Source of the DNA: Chryseobacterium herbae
Lineage (GTDB): Bacteria > Bacteroidota > Bacteroidia > Flavobacteriales > Weeksellaceae
NCBI RefSeq assembly: GCF_025154075.1
Contig: NZ_JAOAMU010000002.1
Span: 368,368-432,367, forward strand
DNA length: 64,000 nt
Direction of reading: 5' to 3'
Shown in pieces: positions 19,094 through 26,556 of this stretch (position 1 is its first letter; every line of letters begins with the position of its first letter). The position numbers were made by a program, and so were the translations under genes. The notes beneath the pieces are model-generated. The model saw nothing but the letters and a program-made list of their open reading frames with translations. It ran no database searches and was not told the origin of the DNA.

Positions 19094-19600
19094 CTTATCA
19101 GGGCTGTCCCTTTACTGGAAAATTCTTCTGTAAAGCCAAGTCCAATCGTTGAAACAGTCACTAAAACTACCGAGACAACTGGTAAAGTAACAAATGAACA
19201 TCACTTAATACCAAGGCAACATAAAAATCATGAAATTGTAAGACAAGCAAGAGAAGAAGGTTATAAATTTGAAGGTAAAGAAAATAAATTAACTGTTGAG
19301 AAATTTAATAAGACTACAGGTGAGGGAAGACACGCAAATCATCCTAAACTTAATGAACAAGTAAAACAATTGTTAGATAAAATACCCAAATCTGAAGCGT
19401 TGAATGGGGTAAGAAACTTAAGGGATAAGGCAAAAGATGCTATTAATAATAATCCTGATACGAAATTAAATGATTTAAAATTAAAAACGGCTCCTCCTGT
19501 TGAAACAGATAATCTTAGGGTTACTCCAGCTCCAGCCCCTAAAATCATGCCTGTTCCAAAACCAAAAGATCCATGTAATGGAATACCTGGTTGTGCATAA
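18845..19600 (+). CDS. Orphan Rhs tip with HNH/AHH-type nuclease end, 5' truncated
   Basis: The frame is open from 18716, but the first ATG is at 18845, inside the Rhs core, so the shell and signal peptide are missing and the product may not be made or exported. After the conserved GLEWVSA the tip differs fully from that of the intact gene. It contains EHHLIPRQHKNHE (about residues 118-130) and, further on, GRHANHPKLNEQVKQLLD, a pattern of the HNH/Endo VII superfamily (AHH-like) toxins, which cut nucleic acid. The end is Pro-rich with two Cys (CNGIPGC). It is a classic displaced tip, kept as a store for recombination with the intact Rhs gene. Confidence 0.75.
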   Translation: MEYEGFQGTNTQLPTYRYGFQGQEKQTETGWSSFKWRNSIPELGRFFNVDPLSEKYAYQSHYNFSENRVVDGRELEGLEWVSALIRAVPLLENSSVKPSPIVETVTKTTETTGKVTNEHHLIPRQHKNHEIVRQAREEGYKFEGKENKLTVEKFNKTTGEGRHANHPKLNEQVKQLLDKIPKSEALNGVRNLRDKAKDAINNNPDTKLNDLKLKTAPPVETDNLRVTPAPAPKIMPVPKPKDPCNGIPGCA

Positions 19601-19626
19601 TAAAAATAAAAAAATATATCTAGAAA

Positions 19627-20403
19627 ATGAATAATAGTGCTAACATCGAGGTCGATAAAATTTATCAGTATAACCTATATAAAGCGAAAAATACTTTATG
19701 GTATTTTAATGATTTTATTAAAAATGAATCTTCAGAGTATAATTCTGTGAAATTTAAAAATGAGAAAGATGTTTTTGTATGGTTGGAGAATGTTAAAATT
19801 GAGAATAAGTATTACTTAGGAAAACTCGCTGAAAATGGAAATTTAAAAAAGGTTCTGGTAGAAGATGTGATAGATTGGATGATTATTAAAGAGGGACGAT
19901 TGCTTGGGGGCTATACTATTCGCCATTATAGAGATACTCTTGATGAAGAAGCAAAACTAAATTTTGATATAGATTTTGGAGTTAAGATAGATGATGGAAA
20001 TGACTTTTTCATGCCTGATTCATCAACTCCAGAGGGAGCAATTATTAAAATCGAAAATTTTTATTCTGACGAAAATCTAGATGGAGTATTGTCCTGTAAA
20101 AGCTTTATAACGGAAGCCGAAAATTTGTTGAAAGAAAGAGAATTGAATAACACCGAGGAAATAAAATCTGAATTGGCTGAAGTTTTAAAATTATCCTTAA
20201 TTGAAGATTTAAAGTTAAACGGATTTCCTTCTTTTAGAGATATAGAGAGAAATTTTACACTTATAGAGAAAAAGCAAAATCAGCAGCTTATTGAGGAAAA
20301 AATAATCTATGAAAATGGAACTGTTACATTCAACAATCTATGGGTGGGATATATAAATGGAGAATGGAAAGTATTGAATCTTATTGAAGATCCAAATGAA
20401 TAG
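19627..20403 (+). CDS. DUF2314-domain protein, probable immunity to the orphan tip
   Basis: A 258-residue soluble protein. Residues about 50-105 carry the DUF2314 pattern: VFVWLENVKIENKYYLGKLA, then VEDVIDWMIIKEGRLLGGYT. The rest is acidic and helical. It starts 26 bases after the orphan nuclease tip, so it is the natural candidate for the matching immunity gene. DUF2314 proteins are common next to polymorphic toxins, but their mechanism is not known. A terminator follows at 20433. Confidence 0.65.
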   Translation: MNNSANIEVDKIYQYNLYKAKNTLWYFNDFIKNESSEYNSVKFKNEKDVFVWLENVKIENKYYLGKLAENGNLKKVLVEDVIDWMIIKEGRLLGGYTIRHYRDTLDEEAKLNFDIDFGVKIDDGNDFFMPDSSTPEGAIIKIENFYSDENLDGVLSCKSFITEAENLLKERELNNTEEIKSELAEVLKLSLIEDLKLNGFPSFRDIERNFTLIEKKQNQQLIEEKIIYENGTVTFNNLWVGYINGEWKVLNLIEDPNE

Positions 20404-20432
20404 TTAATATATCAAATTTGTTGGGAATAATT

Positions 20433-20463
20433 TAGGGTATTGAATTTCAATACCCTAGTTTTT
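20433..20463 (+). terminator. Terminator after the DUF2314 gene
   Basis: A perfect 11-bp inverted repeat (TAGGGTATTGA / TCAATACCCTA) with loop ATT is followed by GTTTTT. Confidence 0.8.
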
Positions 20464-20480
20464 AAAATCGGAATAAAACG

Positions 20481-20576
20481 ATGAAAGTAAATGAAATAGT
20501 ACAGCAAATTAGTGAGGGAATTTTAGAAAGTTTCAAAAACAGGATTTATATATATAAAAACACAAAGGAAGTTTAG
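20481..20576 (+). pseudogene. Short gene-start fragment (MKVNEI type), copy 1
   Basis: A 31-codon frame begins MKVNEIVQQISEGILESF and then loses similarity to anything nearby. Its first 35 or so bases recur at 21063 with few changes. It looks like the 5' end of an immunity gene left behind by recombination rather than a complete gene, although a real small peptide cannot be excluded. Confidence 0.45.
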
Positions 20577-20601
20577 TGTTAATTTTAAAAAATAAAATAT
20601 T

Positions 20602-21039
20602 ATGTCATACGATAAAATAGAATGGCACTCAGAAGGAGAAGACTTTCCTAAAGATGCCAAACCTGAAGATGGAGGTACACATATAGGTATGTTTTTAACT
20701 TGGATTATTCAAAATAATTTAATTGGGAAACTTTATAAAGAAATATCGCAGGAATCAATAAATAAGGTTAAGAGACAAGAAATGACAGGTAGAGACTTTT
20801 TAATTGAGGAATGTGATAGCAAATTCTATGATGAAGTCTTAAATGATGAAGGAAATGAATTTGTAGATTATTATTACGAAGATGACGGGGACGAAAATTA
20901 CTTTGGTGATTATGCAAGAGTCTTTAGTGAATATGATAATGTATATGAAGTAGAAAATTCATCGAAAAATTACGATAAAATAAAACCAGTCATTGAAATG
21001 CGCTATCAAGAGTGGAAAAATAATAACCGTAAATCGTAA
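20602..21039 (+). CDS. Small acidic immunity-type protein (DUF7832-like)
   Basis: A 145-residue very acidic cytoplasmic protein. It begins YDKIEWHSEGEDFPKD and has GGTHIGMFLTWIIQNNL near residues 29-45 and TGRDFLIEECDSKFYDEVLN near 65-84. This pattern, as I recall it, belongs to the DUF7832 group found in toxin-immunity arrays. It stands alone, with no toxin gene beside it, between the two copies of the MKVNEI fragment. Function is inferred from context. Confidence 0.5.
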   Translation: MSYDKIEWHSEGEDFPKDAKPEDGGTHIGMFLTWIIQNNLIGKLYKEISQESINKVKRQEMTGRDFLIEECDSKFYDEVLNDEGNEFVDYYYEDDGDENYFGDYARVFSEYDNVYEVENSSKNYDKIKPVIEMRYQEWKNNNRKS

Positions 21040-21062
21040 ATTAGTAGTCTTGTGCTAAGATG

Positions 21063-21113
21063 ATGAAAGTGAATGAAATAGCACAGCAAATAAGTGATGA
21101 CGTTTATGGGTAG
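21063..21113 (+). pseudogene. Short gene-start fragment (MKVNEI type), copy 2
   Basis: ATG AAA GTG AAT GAA opens a 16-codon frame (MKVNEIAQQISDDVYG), closely matching the fragment at 20481 but stopping sooner. The next gene begins inside it at 21106 in another frame. Together the pair marks a recombination or duplication scar on both sides of 20602-21039. Confidence 0.45.
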
Positions 21114-21759
21114 GAAATTTTATTCATTTACAATATTAACAGTTTTAGTTTTTTTTGGAACTATGTGTACAAGAAACAAAAGTCGGCAAGAAAAATTTTG
21201 GGAGTGGTTTTCAAAAAATGAAAAACATATTTATGAGAATGTTGAAAGTGAAAAGTTACAAAAGCAAATTTTTAATGATATAAGCAGTCAATTAGCAAAG
21301 ATTGATCAGAATCTAGTTTTTGAATTTAGTCCTATCCGTAAAAATAATATCAGAGAGTTTTCAATCTCAGCAGACGGAATAAAAGAATCCTTTCCAAGTG
21401 TAGAAAATCTAATAAAATCAAGCCCAAAATTGACTAATTGGAAATTCTCCGCTTTTAGACAAAGAGTACCTAATGATAATTATGAAATTCAATATAAAGA
21501 ATACAACATAGGCTATGATGATATTTTTTATAGGTATTCTACTTCAAATAATGAATTTGGCATTGAATTAAACATCAAAAATTATGATGGTAGTGCGGGA
21601 ATGCAAGATGCAATTTATGTCCTGCTTGATGGACTCTTGGGAGAATATGATGTAGTAATGAATATTAATTGGATTGATTGGAAAAAACTAGATGAAAATG
21701 AAAGTAATAAACTTCATAATCTTATAGAATTGAGAGCATTGATTGATTCACGGAAGTAG
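21106..21759 (+). CDS. Predicted lipoprotein in the immunity array, unknown family
   Basis: About 217 residues. It begins MGRKFYSFTILTVLVFFGTMC, with a lipobox-like end (Cys at 21), so it is probably anchored in the envelope. GTG (21094) and ATG (21097) lie slightly upstream in frame; 21106 is chosen because it gives a clean lipoprotein signal. The body has alternating aromatic strands (FEFSPIRKNNIREFSISADG, YNIGYDDIFYRYSTSNNEFG). I do not recognise the family. An envelope location would suit immunity to a toxin acting outside the cytoplasm, but this is speculation. Confidence 0.6.
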   Translation: MGRKFYSFTILTVLVFFGTMCTRNKSRQEKFWEWFSKNEKHIYENVESEKLQKQIFNDISSQLAKIDQNLVFEFSPIRKNNIREFSISADGIKESFPSVENLIKSSPKLTNWKFSAFRQRVPNDNYEIQYKEYNIGYDDIFYRYSTSNNEFGIELNIKNYDGSAGMQDAIYVLLDGLLGEYDVVMNINWIDWKKLDENESNKLHNLIELRALIDSRK

Positions 21760-21800
21760 GTAATGGGAAAAGAGAGTATCCTCACGGAAAAAAAATTAAT

Positions 21801-22304
21801 ATGGAAATAATAGAAAAATGTAACCAAACACTTGGAGAACTATATAAATTTCCCCCTGAAATCTTACACTTAGGCGAAAATATCGTAGACACTCGTTTAG
21901 AAGATTTAGAGAAAGAAATAGGATATAAACTTCCTGAGGACTTTAAATACATTATGAAAAAACATAATGGAATTACACTTGTAGGGACTCAGGTTTATGG
22001 ATTATCAGCTGAGCTAAAAGAAGGTTCTCTGGATAAAATCTATGTATTCGAACATTCTGAGGTAGAAAATCCAATGCCTAAAAACTTTCTCCCTTTTTCT
22101 CCCGATGGGCGAGGAAATCATTATTGTTTGGATTTATCGAAACTAGAGGCTAATGTATGTCCTGTTATGTTTTGGCAGTGGGATTTTGAATATGATAATT
22201 TAGAAGATGTAGAAGTCTCTAATGATAATTTTTCTGAATGGGTAAATGAAGTTATGATAGAATGGACTCTACAAATCTATAATTTCGATGGTACAGAGAA
22301 ATAG
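21801..22304 (+). CDS. SMI1/KNR4 (SUKH) family immunity-type protein
   Basis: A 167-residue soluble protein with the SUKH pattern: LEDLEKEIGYKLPEDFKYIM near residues 32-51, KKHNGI, FLPFSPDGRGNHYCLDLSK around 95-113, and a later FWQWDFEYDNLEDV. SMI1/KNR4 proteins are among the most widespread immunity proteins against nuclease-type polymorphic toxins. No toxin gene accompanies it, so it may protect against tips held by competitors or lost from this locus. Confidence 0.8.
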   Translation: MEIIEKCNQTLGELYKFPPEILHLGENIVDTRLEDLEKEIGYKLPEDFKYIMKKHNGITLVGTQVYGLSAELKEGSLDKIYVFEHSEVENPMPKNFLPFSPDGRGNHYCLDLSKLEANVCPVMFWQWDFEYDNLEDVEVSNDNFSEWVNEVMIEWTLQIYNFDGTEK

Positions 22305-22335
22305 GGATATTCCACATGTGTCAAAATAATAATAA

Positions 22336-22722
22336 ATGGAAGGAACGAACTGGAAGATTGAGAACATTTTAAAAATGTCAGAAGACGAAAGATATAATTA
22401 TTTCGTTAGAAAAGTTGCAGATTTTGAACAAATCTGGGGCTTGAGTGATAATGGCTGGGCTCTGCTTGGTGATGATATTGGGAACCAAATTCTCCCATTG
22501 TGGCCGGAAAAAGAATTTGCTGAACTCTGTGCTGTTGACCAATGGAAAGAGCATAAAGCAGAACCCATAGAATTAGATAATTTTATAGAAAAATGGGTTC
22601 CAGGTATGACAAAAGACAAAATATTGATCAATATTTTTCTTACACCCAAAGCAAAAGGAACTGTAATTTCTCCTGCTGATTTATATTCAGATTTACAAGA
22701 TGAACTGGAACAATATGAATAG
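22336..22722 (+). CDS. DUF2750 protein, copy 1
   Basis: A 128-residue protein with the DUF2750 pattern: RYNYFVRKVADFEQIWGL near residues 18-35, GWALLGDD, LPLWPEKEFAELCAVDQW around 55-72, and PIELDNFIEKWVPGM. The end, SPADLYSDLQDELEQYE, matches the family's last helix. It overlaps the next gene by eight bases, and that gene is its paralogue, so this is a tandem duplication. DUF2750 proteins occur in immunity arrays; their target is unknown. Confidence 0.75.
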   Translation: MEGTNWKIENILKMSEDERYNYFVRKVADFEQIWGLSDNGWALLGDDIGNQILPLWPEKEFAELCAVDQWKEHKAEPIELDNFIEKWVPGMTKDKILINIFLTPKAKGTVISPADLYSDLQDELEQYE

Positions 22723-23098
22723 TAAAGAAATTGAAAATGTCATAAAATTAGAACCACATGAGAGATACAAGTATTTCATTAAAAAGGTTGCTGATTGGGA
22801 GATCTTTTTTACAATGGTTGATAAAGAAGGAAATTATGTAACTTCAGAATTAGACAGTCAGAAACTATTTCCCTTATGGAGTGCTAAGGAGCTTGCTGAA
22901 CTATGTAAAACAAGTGGTTGGGAAGAGTTTACAATTAAGCAGATAGATCTTGATGTTTTAGAAAATGAAATTATCGATTATATCGCTGATTCAGGTTGCC
23001 TAATTAATGTCTTTCCGGTTTATGATCGAACGGGCTTTGTTGTGAACTTGCAAGAGTTCACTAGAGATTTAAGTGAAGAGTTGAAAAACTATTCATAG
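22715..23098 (+). CDS. DUF2750 protein, copy 2
   Basis: About 127 residues, similar throughout to the preceding gene (RYKYFIKKVADWEIFF, LFPLWSAKELAELCKTSGW, INVFPVYDRTGFVVNLQEF). The start at 22715 aligns best with copy 1; an in-frame ATG at 22700 would add five residues. The two copies have clearly diverged, suggesting different toxin specificity. A further decayed C-terminal remnant of the same family may lie at 23788. Confidence 0.75.
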   Translation: MNSKEIENVIKLEPHERYKYFIKKVADWEIFFTMVDKEGNYVTSELDSQKLFPLWSAKELAELCKTSGWEEFTIKQIDLDVLENEIIDYIADSGCLINVFPVYDRTGFVVNLQEFTRDLSEELKNYS

Positions 23099-23161
23099 AA
23101 AAAGAGACTATATTCCAAATTTGACCCTTATTCTAGTTTATATTCAGTAAAATTAAATTTT

Positions 23162-23752
23162 ATGTCTGGACAAGCTTCTGAAGAAAATAAAAAACTTTTA
23201 AATTATATAATAAATACTGTTGGTATTAAAAAAATTATTGACCGTTATTATGACGAAGATAAAAAGAATTTTATCGATGTCTTCACATGTGATGATCCTC
23301 TTTACCCAAGAATAAAAATTTGTGGTACTATAGGCGTGTCTGATTACCCCAATAAAATTGAAATGAATGACAATAGCTTTAAAGACATCTCAATAGAGCT
23401 TGTAATTGCCGGATATACAGAGTTCAGCATGTTGGCTAGTATTCTCTCCACATCAGGGTTTTATATTACTAATAAGGGTTGGGAATGTCAACCAGGTTCA
23501 GTGTTTATGAGAATAGTTGAAATGTACTGTGAAACTTCTGATATGAAACATATTATGTTTGTATCACCCTTTTTATGGGATAAATTAGGACCATTGCAAC
23601 TTGAAACGAAAACTGTACATTGGCTTTTGTGCATTCCAATTTCTGATAAAGAACTCGATTACAAAATGGAAAATGGCGCATCAGCATTAGAAGGCATATT
23701 TCAGGAAAAAGATATTGATATATTTGATATTAACAGAAAATCGGCTATCTAA
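23162..23752 (+). CDS. Suppressor-of-fused (SUFU) domain immunity-type protein
   Basis: A 196-residue soluble protein. It shows the SUFU-like layout: an early IDVFTCDDPLYPRIKICGTI and DISIELVIAGYTEFSMLASI, then PGSVFMRIVEMYC and HIMFVSPFLWDKL, and finally HWLLCIPISDKELDY. Bacterial SUFU proteins are known immunity proteins beside polymorphic toxins. There is no adjacent toxin gene. Confidence 0.7.
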   Translation: MSGQASEENKKLLNYIINTVGIKKIIDRYYDEDKKNFIDVFTCDDPLYPRIKICGTIGVSDYPNKIEMNDNSFKDISIELVIAGYTEFSMLASILSTSGFYITNKGWECQPGSVFMRIVEMYCETSDMKHIMFVSPFLWDKLGPLQLETKTVHWLLCIPISDKELDYKMENGASALEGIFQEKDIDIFDINRKSAI

Positions 23753-23787
23753 TAACTAAATTCTCATAACAAAATCATTGAGCAATA

Positions 23788-23844
23788 ATTGATCTTGAAG
23801 AGTTTAATAGAGATTTTGATGAAAGATTAGATAAGATTGAATAA
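23788..23844 (+). pseudogene. Decayed C-terminal remnant, DUF2750-like
   Basis: The frame IDLEEFNRDFDERLDKIE followed by TAA resembles the end of DUF2750 copy 2 (VNLQEFTRDLSEELKNYS). There is no start or upstream domain. It is probably what is left of another immunity gene. Confidence 0.4.
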
Positions 23845-23865
23845 ATCGATTATTTAAATAATTTT

Positions 23866-23900
23866 AAGCCATTTCGATTAAACTATAAAACGGCTTTTTA
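23866..23900 (+). terminator. Weak terminator
   Basis: AAGCC..TTT pairs with AAA..GGCTT (one mismatch) around a loop of about 12 bases and is followed by TTTTA. It separates the SUFU gene and the remnant from the next gene. Confidence 0.45.
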
Positions 23901-23923
23901 TATATAATTAGGCACAATTAATA

Positions 23924-24556
23924 ATGATAAATTATAAAGAAATTATTATATGTTCGGATAATAAATCTATTTACACTAAAGGCTTATATTCTTATATAAC
24001 TAAAGAGATTAGAGTTGCCATCGGTAATAATCAACCAGAAAACTATATAGAGGTTATTAAATACATTATAGATTATATTGTAGATAGTAACCCTATTATT
24101 TCTGAAAACCAAAATATTGGCTATTATTCATGGCTTTTACAATTTAGGCTAGATGAAGATAAACACTATGATCTTTATGAAGCAAATTCTGATGGCAGCG
24201 GCTTTAATAAAGGTTGCGATACAGCCATTTCAGTTGTTAGGAAACAAGGCGAATTATGTTGGCAACAAAATCTTATTCCTCTTTTTCCAAACTTCAATCA
24301 GTCAGTTGTTATATCGGGTGGCGTCTATGAAGGAAAAGATATCGAAGGAATTAGATATGATTCACCTGAGGACGAAAGTGGTTGGTATCTTATCACAAAT
24401 GATTATAATGACGATATCAAGTCGTTAAAAATGGTACATTTTTATCATGTCGCTTTTGCTCGTCCTGATATTTTGAAATATTTAGCTATACCTTTCAGAT
24501 ACAGATTCCTAATGAAAGAAGGAAATGTGGAAGTGTCTCAGGATAATGATTCGTGA
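23924..24556 (+). CDS. Immunity-type protein, Imm33/DUF2185-like
   Basis: A 210-residue soluble protein. The C-terminal half has VVISGGVYEGKDIEGIRYDS and EDESGWYLITNDYNDD, resembling the Imm33/DUF2185 pattern in which a VxEGKpV segment precedes a DSGW box. The N-terminal half (about residues 1-95) is unassigned. It sits in the middle of the immunity array with a terminator upstream. The family call is tentative. Confidence 0.5.
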   Translation: MINYKEIIICSDNKSIYTKGLYSYITKEIRVAIGNNQPENYIEVIKYIIDYIVDSNPIISENQNIGYYSWLLQFRLDEDKHYDLYEANSDGSGFNKGCDTAISVVRKQGELCWQQNLIPLFPNFNQSVVISGGVYEGKDIEGIRYDSPEDESGWYLITNDYNDDIKSLKMVHFYHVAFARPDILKYLAIPFRYRFLMKEGNVEVSQDNDS

Positions 24557-24611
24557 TTAGAAAATGATAAAAACAATTTAAATTATTAATTATAATATTG
24601 ATGTTTTTAAT

Positions 24612-24956
24612 ATGACACCAGAACAACTAGTAGCAATTCTCAAAAGAGATGTTATTGACGGAAACATAGAATTGTATAAAAACTTATTGAATACAACAAA
24701 TGAAGCTCAAAATCCAATATGGAAAAGCATCTTACTGATGTATATTGAGCTATCAAAGGAAGACAAAGAAGTTTTTTTAAATTTTTTACGGATTGTTGAA
24801 ATTAATACCTTATCACATGTATTGGGGATATTAGATGGAAGTACCTATGTCGATGAAATAAATGACGAATTTATCCTAACTACAGAAAGTAGTAACGAAA
24901 AAATTAACGAAGATTTGCAAGATTTATTTTTAGAATTAATTGAAGAAAATAAATAA
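24612..24956 (+). CDS. Small acidic hypothetical protein in the immunity array
   Basis: A 114-residue acidic, mostly helical protein with no signal peptide (MTPEQLVAILKRDV, then KEVFLNFLRIVEINTLSHVL). I do not recognise the family. The size, charge and neighbours suggest another immunity gene. A perfect inverted repeat follows at 24985, probably its terminator. Confidence 0.5.
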   Translation: MTPEQLVAILKRDVIDGNIELYKNLLNTTNEAQNPIWKSILLMYIELSKEDKEVFLNFLRIVEINTLSHVLGILDGSTYVDEINDEFILTTESSNEKINEDLQDLFLELIEENK

Positions 24957-24984
24957 TATTTTTTCAAGTGTACTTATGATAAAA

Positions 24985-25009
24985 TAGGATATTGAAAATC
25001 AATATCCTA
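24985..25009 (+). terminator. Hairpin, probable terminator
   Basis: A perfect 11-bp inverted repeat (TAGGATATTGA / TCAATATCCTA) with loop AAA. The sequence after it is AT-rich but has no T run. Its GATATTGA core resembles the stem of the terminator at 20433 (GGTATTGA). Confidence 0.5.
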
Positions 25010-25024
25010 TTAATAAATAGAAAC

Positions 25025-25345
25025 ATGAAATTAACAGATTTAGTCGGAGAAATCGAGCAAGGAAAAACCGCACAGTATCTATTAAATAATGCAATTGATA
25101 TTGAATATGATTTAATTGAGATTTATGCCAAAGAAAAATTGAATCTTAATTCTGAAATCGAGTTTTTAAATGCTGATGAAATTCCAAATGATATTTTGAT
25201 TAATATAAAAGGGATCGAGTATGAAAATATTTGTCCTTTAAATATGTTAGAAGATATGGTCAATGATTTTATGATTCAGAATCCTCAAATAGATACATTT
25301 GAATTAACAAATCAGATATTAAATTATCTACAAAATGATGCATAA
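25025..25345 (+). CDS. Small acidic hypothetical protein in the immunity array
   Basis: A 106-residue acidic protein starting MKLTDLVGEIEQGKTAQYLL. The frame is open back to a TTG at 24992, but that would lie inside the hairpin at 24985-25009, so the ATG at 25025 is chosen. I do not recognise the family. The last bases overlap the start of the broken gene at 25335. Confidence 0.5.
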   Translation: MKLTDLVGEIEQGKTAQYLLNNAIDIEYDLIEIYAKEKLNLNSEIEFLNADEIPNDILINIKGIEYENICPLNMLEDMVNDFMIQNPQIDTFELTNQILNYLQNDA

Positions 25346-25537
25346 AATTTGTAATGAAATTCAGTATTATAAAAGTACAGATGCTATTGTTGTTATTTTA
25401 TACCTGAAGTAGTAAGCGGACTAGGGTGCAAAACTGAAATGGATAATTATTTATTTCCTCCATTACTAAAAAATCAAAATTATGAATTTGATGGCTGCTT
25501 AGGAGATGATGAATTGAACACCGGAAACTCTATTTAA
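25335..25537 (+). pseudogene. Frameshifted small gene
   Basis: ATG ATG CAT AAA opens MMHKICNEIQYYKSTDAIVV and runs into a stop at 25410-25412. From about 25403 another frame continues with PEVVSGLGCKTEMDN, LFPPLLKNQNYEFDG and CLGDDELNTGNSI, to a stop at 25535. The two halves join naturally around ILY/PEVV, so a single indel seems to have broken an 60-70 residue gene. Confidence 0.5.
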
Positions 25538-25613
25538 AACGGTCTGAAAAACGGAAAGAACATGATAAATTTTAATCGATTAGAATTAAGTAACTTTTAA
25601 AAAAACAATTAGA

Positions 25614-26372
25614 ATGAGCTATAATGAATTCAGTCAGGAGAAGCTGGATAAACTAATTCAAATTCAGGATTTATTCAAAAAGAAGTTTGATATCGATGCC
25701 TATGAAAATTGGTTTTATGATAGTGAATCCGAACTTTTAAGATTATACAACTCGGACGAAGATGAAATATATTTCAAATATATCCCTGTAGGAAGCTACT
25801 CGCGAGAAAAGAAAACATGGATGTGGAGCTGGTTTAATAAAAGCTCGATTGAAAAGAGTAAAGAAAAAGTGTTAATCATTAAAGAATTTGGTGCAAAAAA
25901 CCATTACGAAAAATTACAGGAAGGAACTTTCCCCAGCGATGAATTCGATGCTTGGGAATTTACATCAATCTGTCTGGATTTCTTAAATGGAATAGGTGCA
26001 TATAAAGTTGATTCTAATGGTTTGGATAAATTCATGGTTATTATGGCTGTCGAAGATATCGATTCCAAGACTGTTCAACAGTTTAAACAAAAAAAGGTGG
26101 AATGTGCTGAGCATGGACCTTCACGACCTGCATTTGTCTGCCAGCATCTGGATTGCAGCACTGTCAGAGGTTTTCATGAAGCCTTTGACACCTCCAAAGG
26201 AATGGAGCTAGAAGAAGATGACGACTTCCAGGCGTGGTGTGATGAGTGTGAAAAAGTAAGATCTGAGCATGGTGGGTGGAATGAAGAATCTGAGCGCTTT
26301 GCACAAATTAAATTAGTTTGTGAGAACTGCTATTTTGAATTAAAGGAATTTAATCAAATTTCTAATAATTAA
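25614..26372 (+). CDS. DUF6882-like protein with a C-terminal Cys-rich zinc-binding-type domain
   Basis: A 252-residue soluble protein in two parts. Residues about 5-130 fit the DUF6882 pattern (DAYENWFYDSESELLRLYNS, then VGSYSREKKTWMWSWFNKSS and GIGAYKVDSNG). From about 160 the chain carries Cys and His in zinc-ribbon-like spacing: CAEHG, FVCQHLDC, WCDECEKV and CENCYFEL. DUF6882 is frequent in immunity arrays; the added Cys-rich domain may be a separate small family fused to it. It is the last gene of the array and is followed by a short terminator. Confidence 0.65.
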   Translation: MSYNEFSQEKLDKLIQIQDLFKKKFDIDAYENWFYDSESELLRLYNSDEDEIYFKYIPVGSYSREKKTWMWSWFNKSSIEKSKEKVLIIKEFGAKNHYEKLQEGTFPSDEFDAWEFTSICLDFLNGIGAYKVDSNGLDKFMVIMAVEDIDSKTVQQFKQKKVECAEHGPSRPAFVCQHLDCSTVRGFHEAFDTSKGMELEEDDDFQAWCDECEKVRSEHGGWNEESERFAQIKLVCENCYFELKEFNQISNN

Positions 26373-26394
26373 ATATTACTTCATCCGAGTTATA

Positions 26395-26415
26395 GCTGTT
26401 TTTACAGCATTTTTT
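26395..26415 (+). terminator. Short terminator at the end of the immunity array
   Basis: GCTGT / ACAGC stem with loop TTTT, then ATTTTTT. The stem is short but the T run is good. Confidence 0.5.
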
Positions 26416-26556
26416 ACCAAAGACTCAAATTTTATTTTTTATTAAGAGCTGATAAAATATTTCTCTTTAATGAGATTTATTTTGATATTCTGAATGTAAA
26501 AGTGTACATTACCTTTTAATGGTTTAGTTTTTCTCTCAGACTAAAATAACGCGCTC

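Noticed and set aside
16866-19600. Rhs core duplication as an insertion sequence
   Set aside because: No terminal inverted repeats, target duplication or transposase; the pattern fits Rhs tip displacement instead.
24153-24428. 91-codon frame inside the Imm33-like gene
   Set aside because: Overlaps the better frame completely and has a composition typical of a shifted frame.
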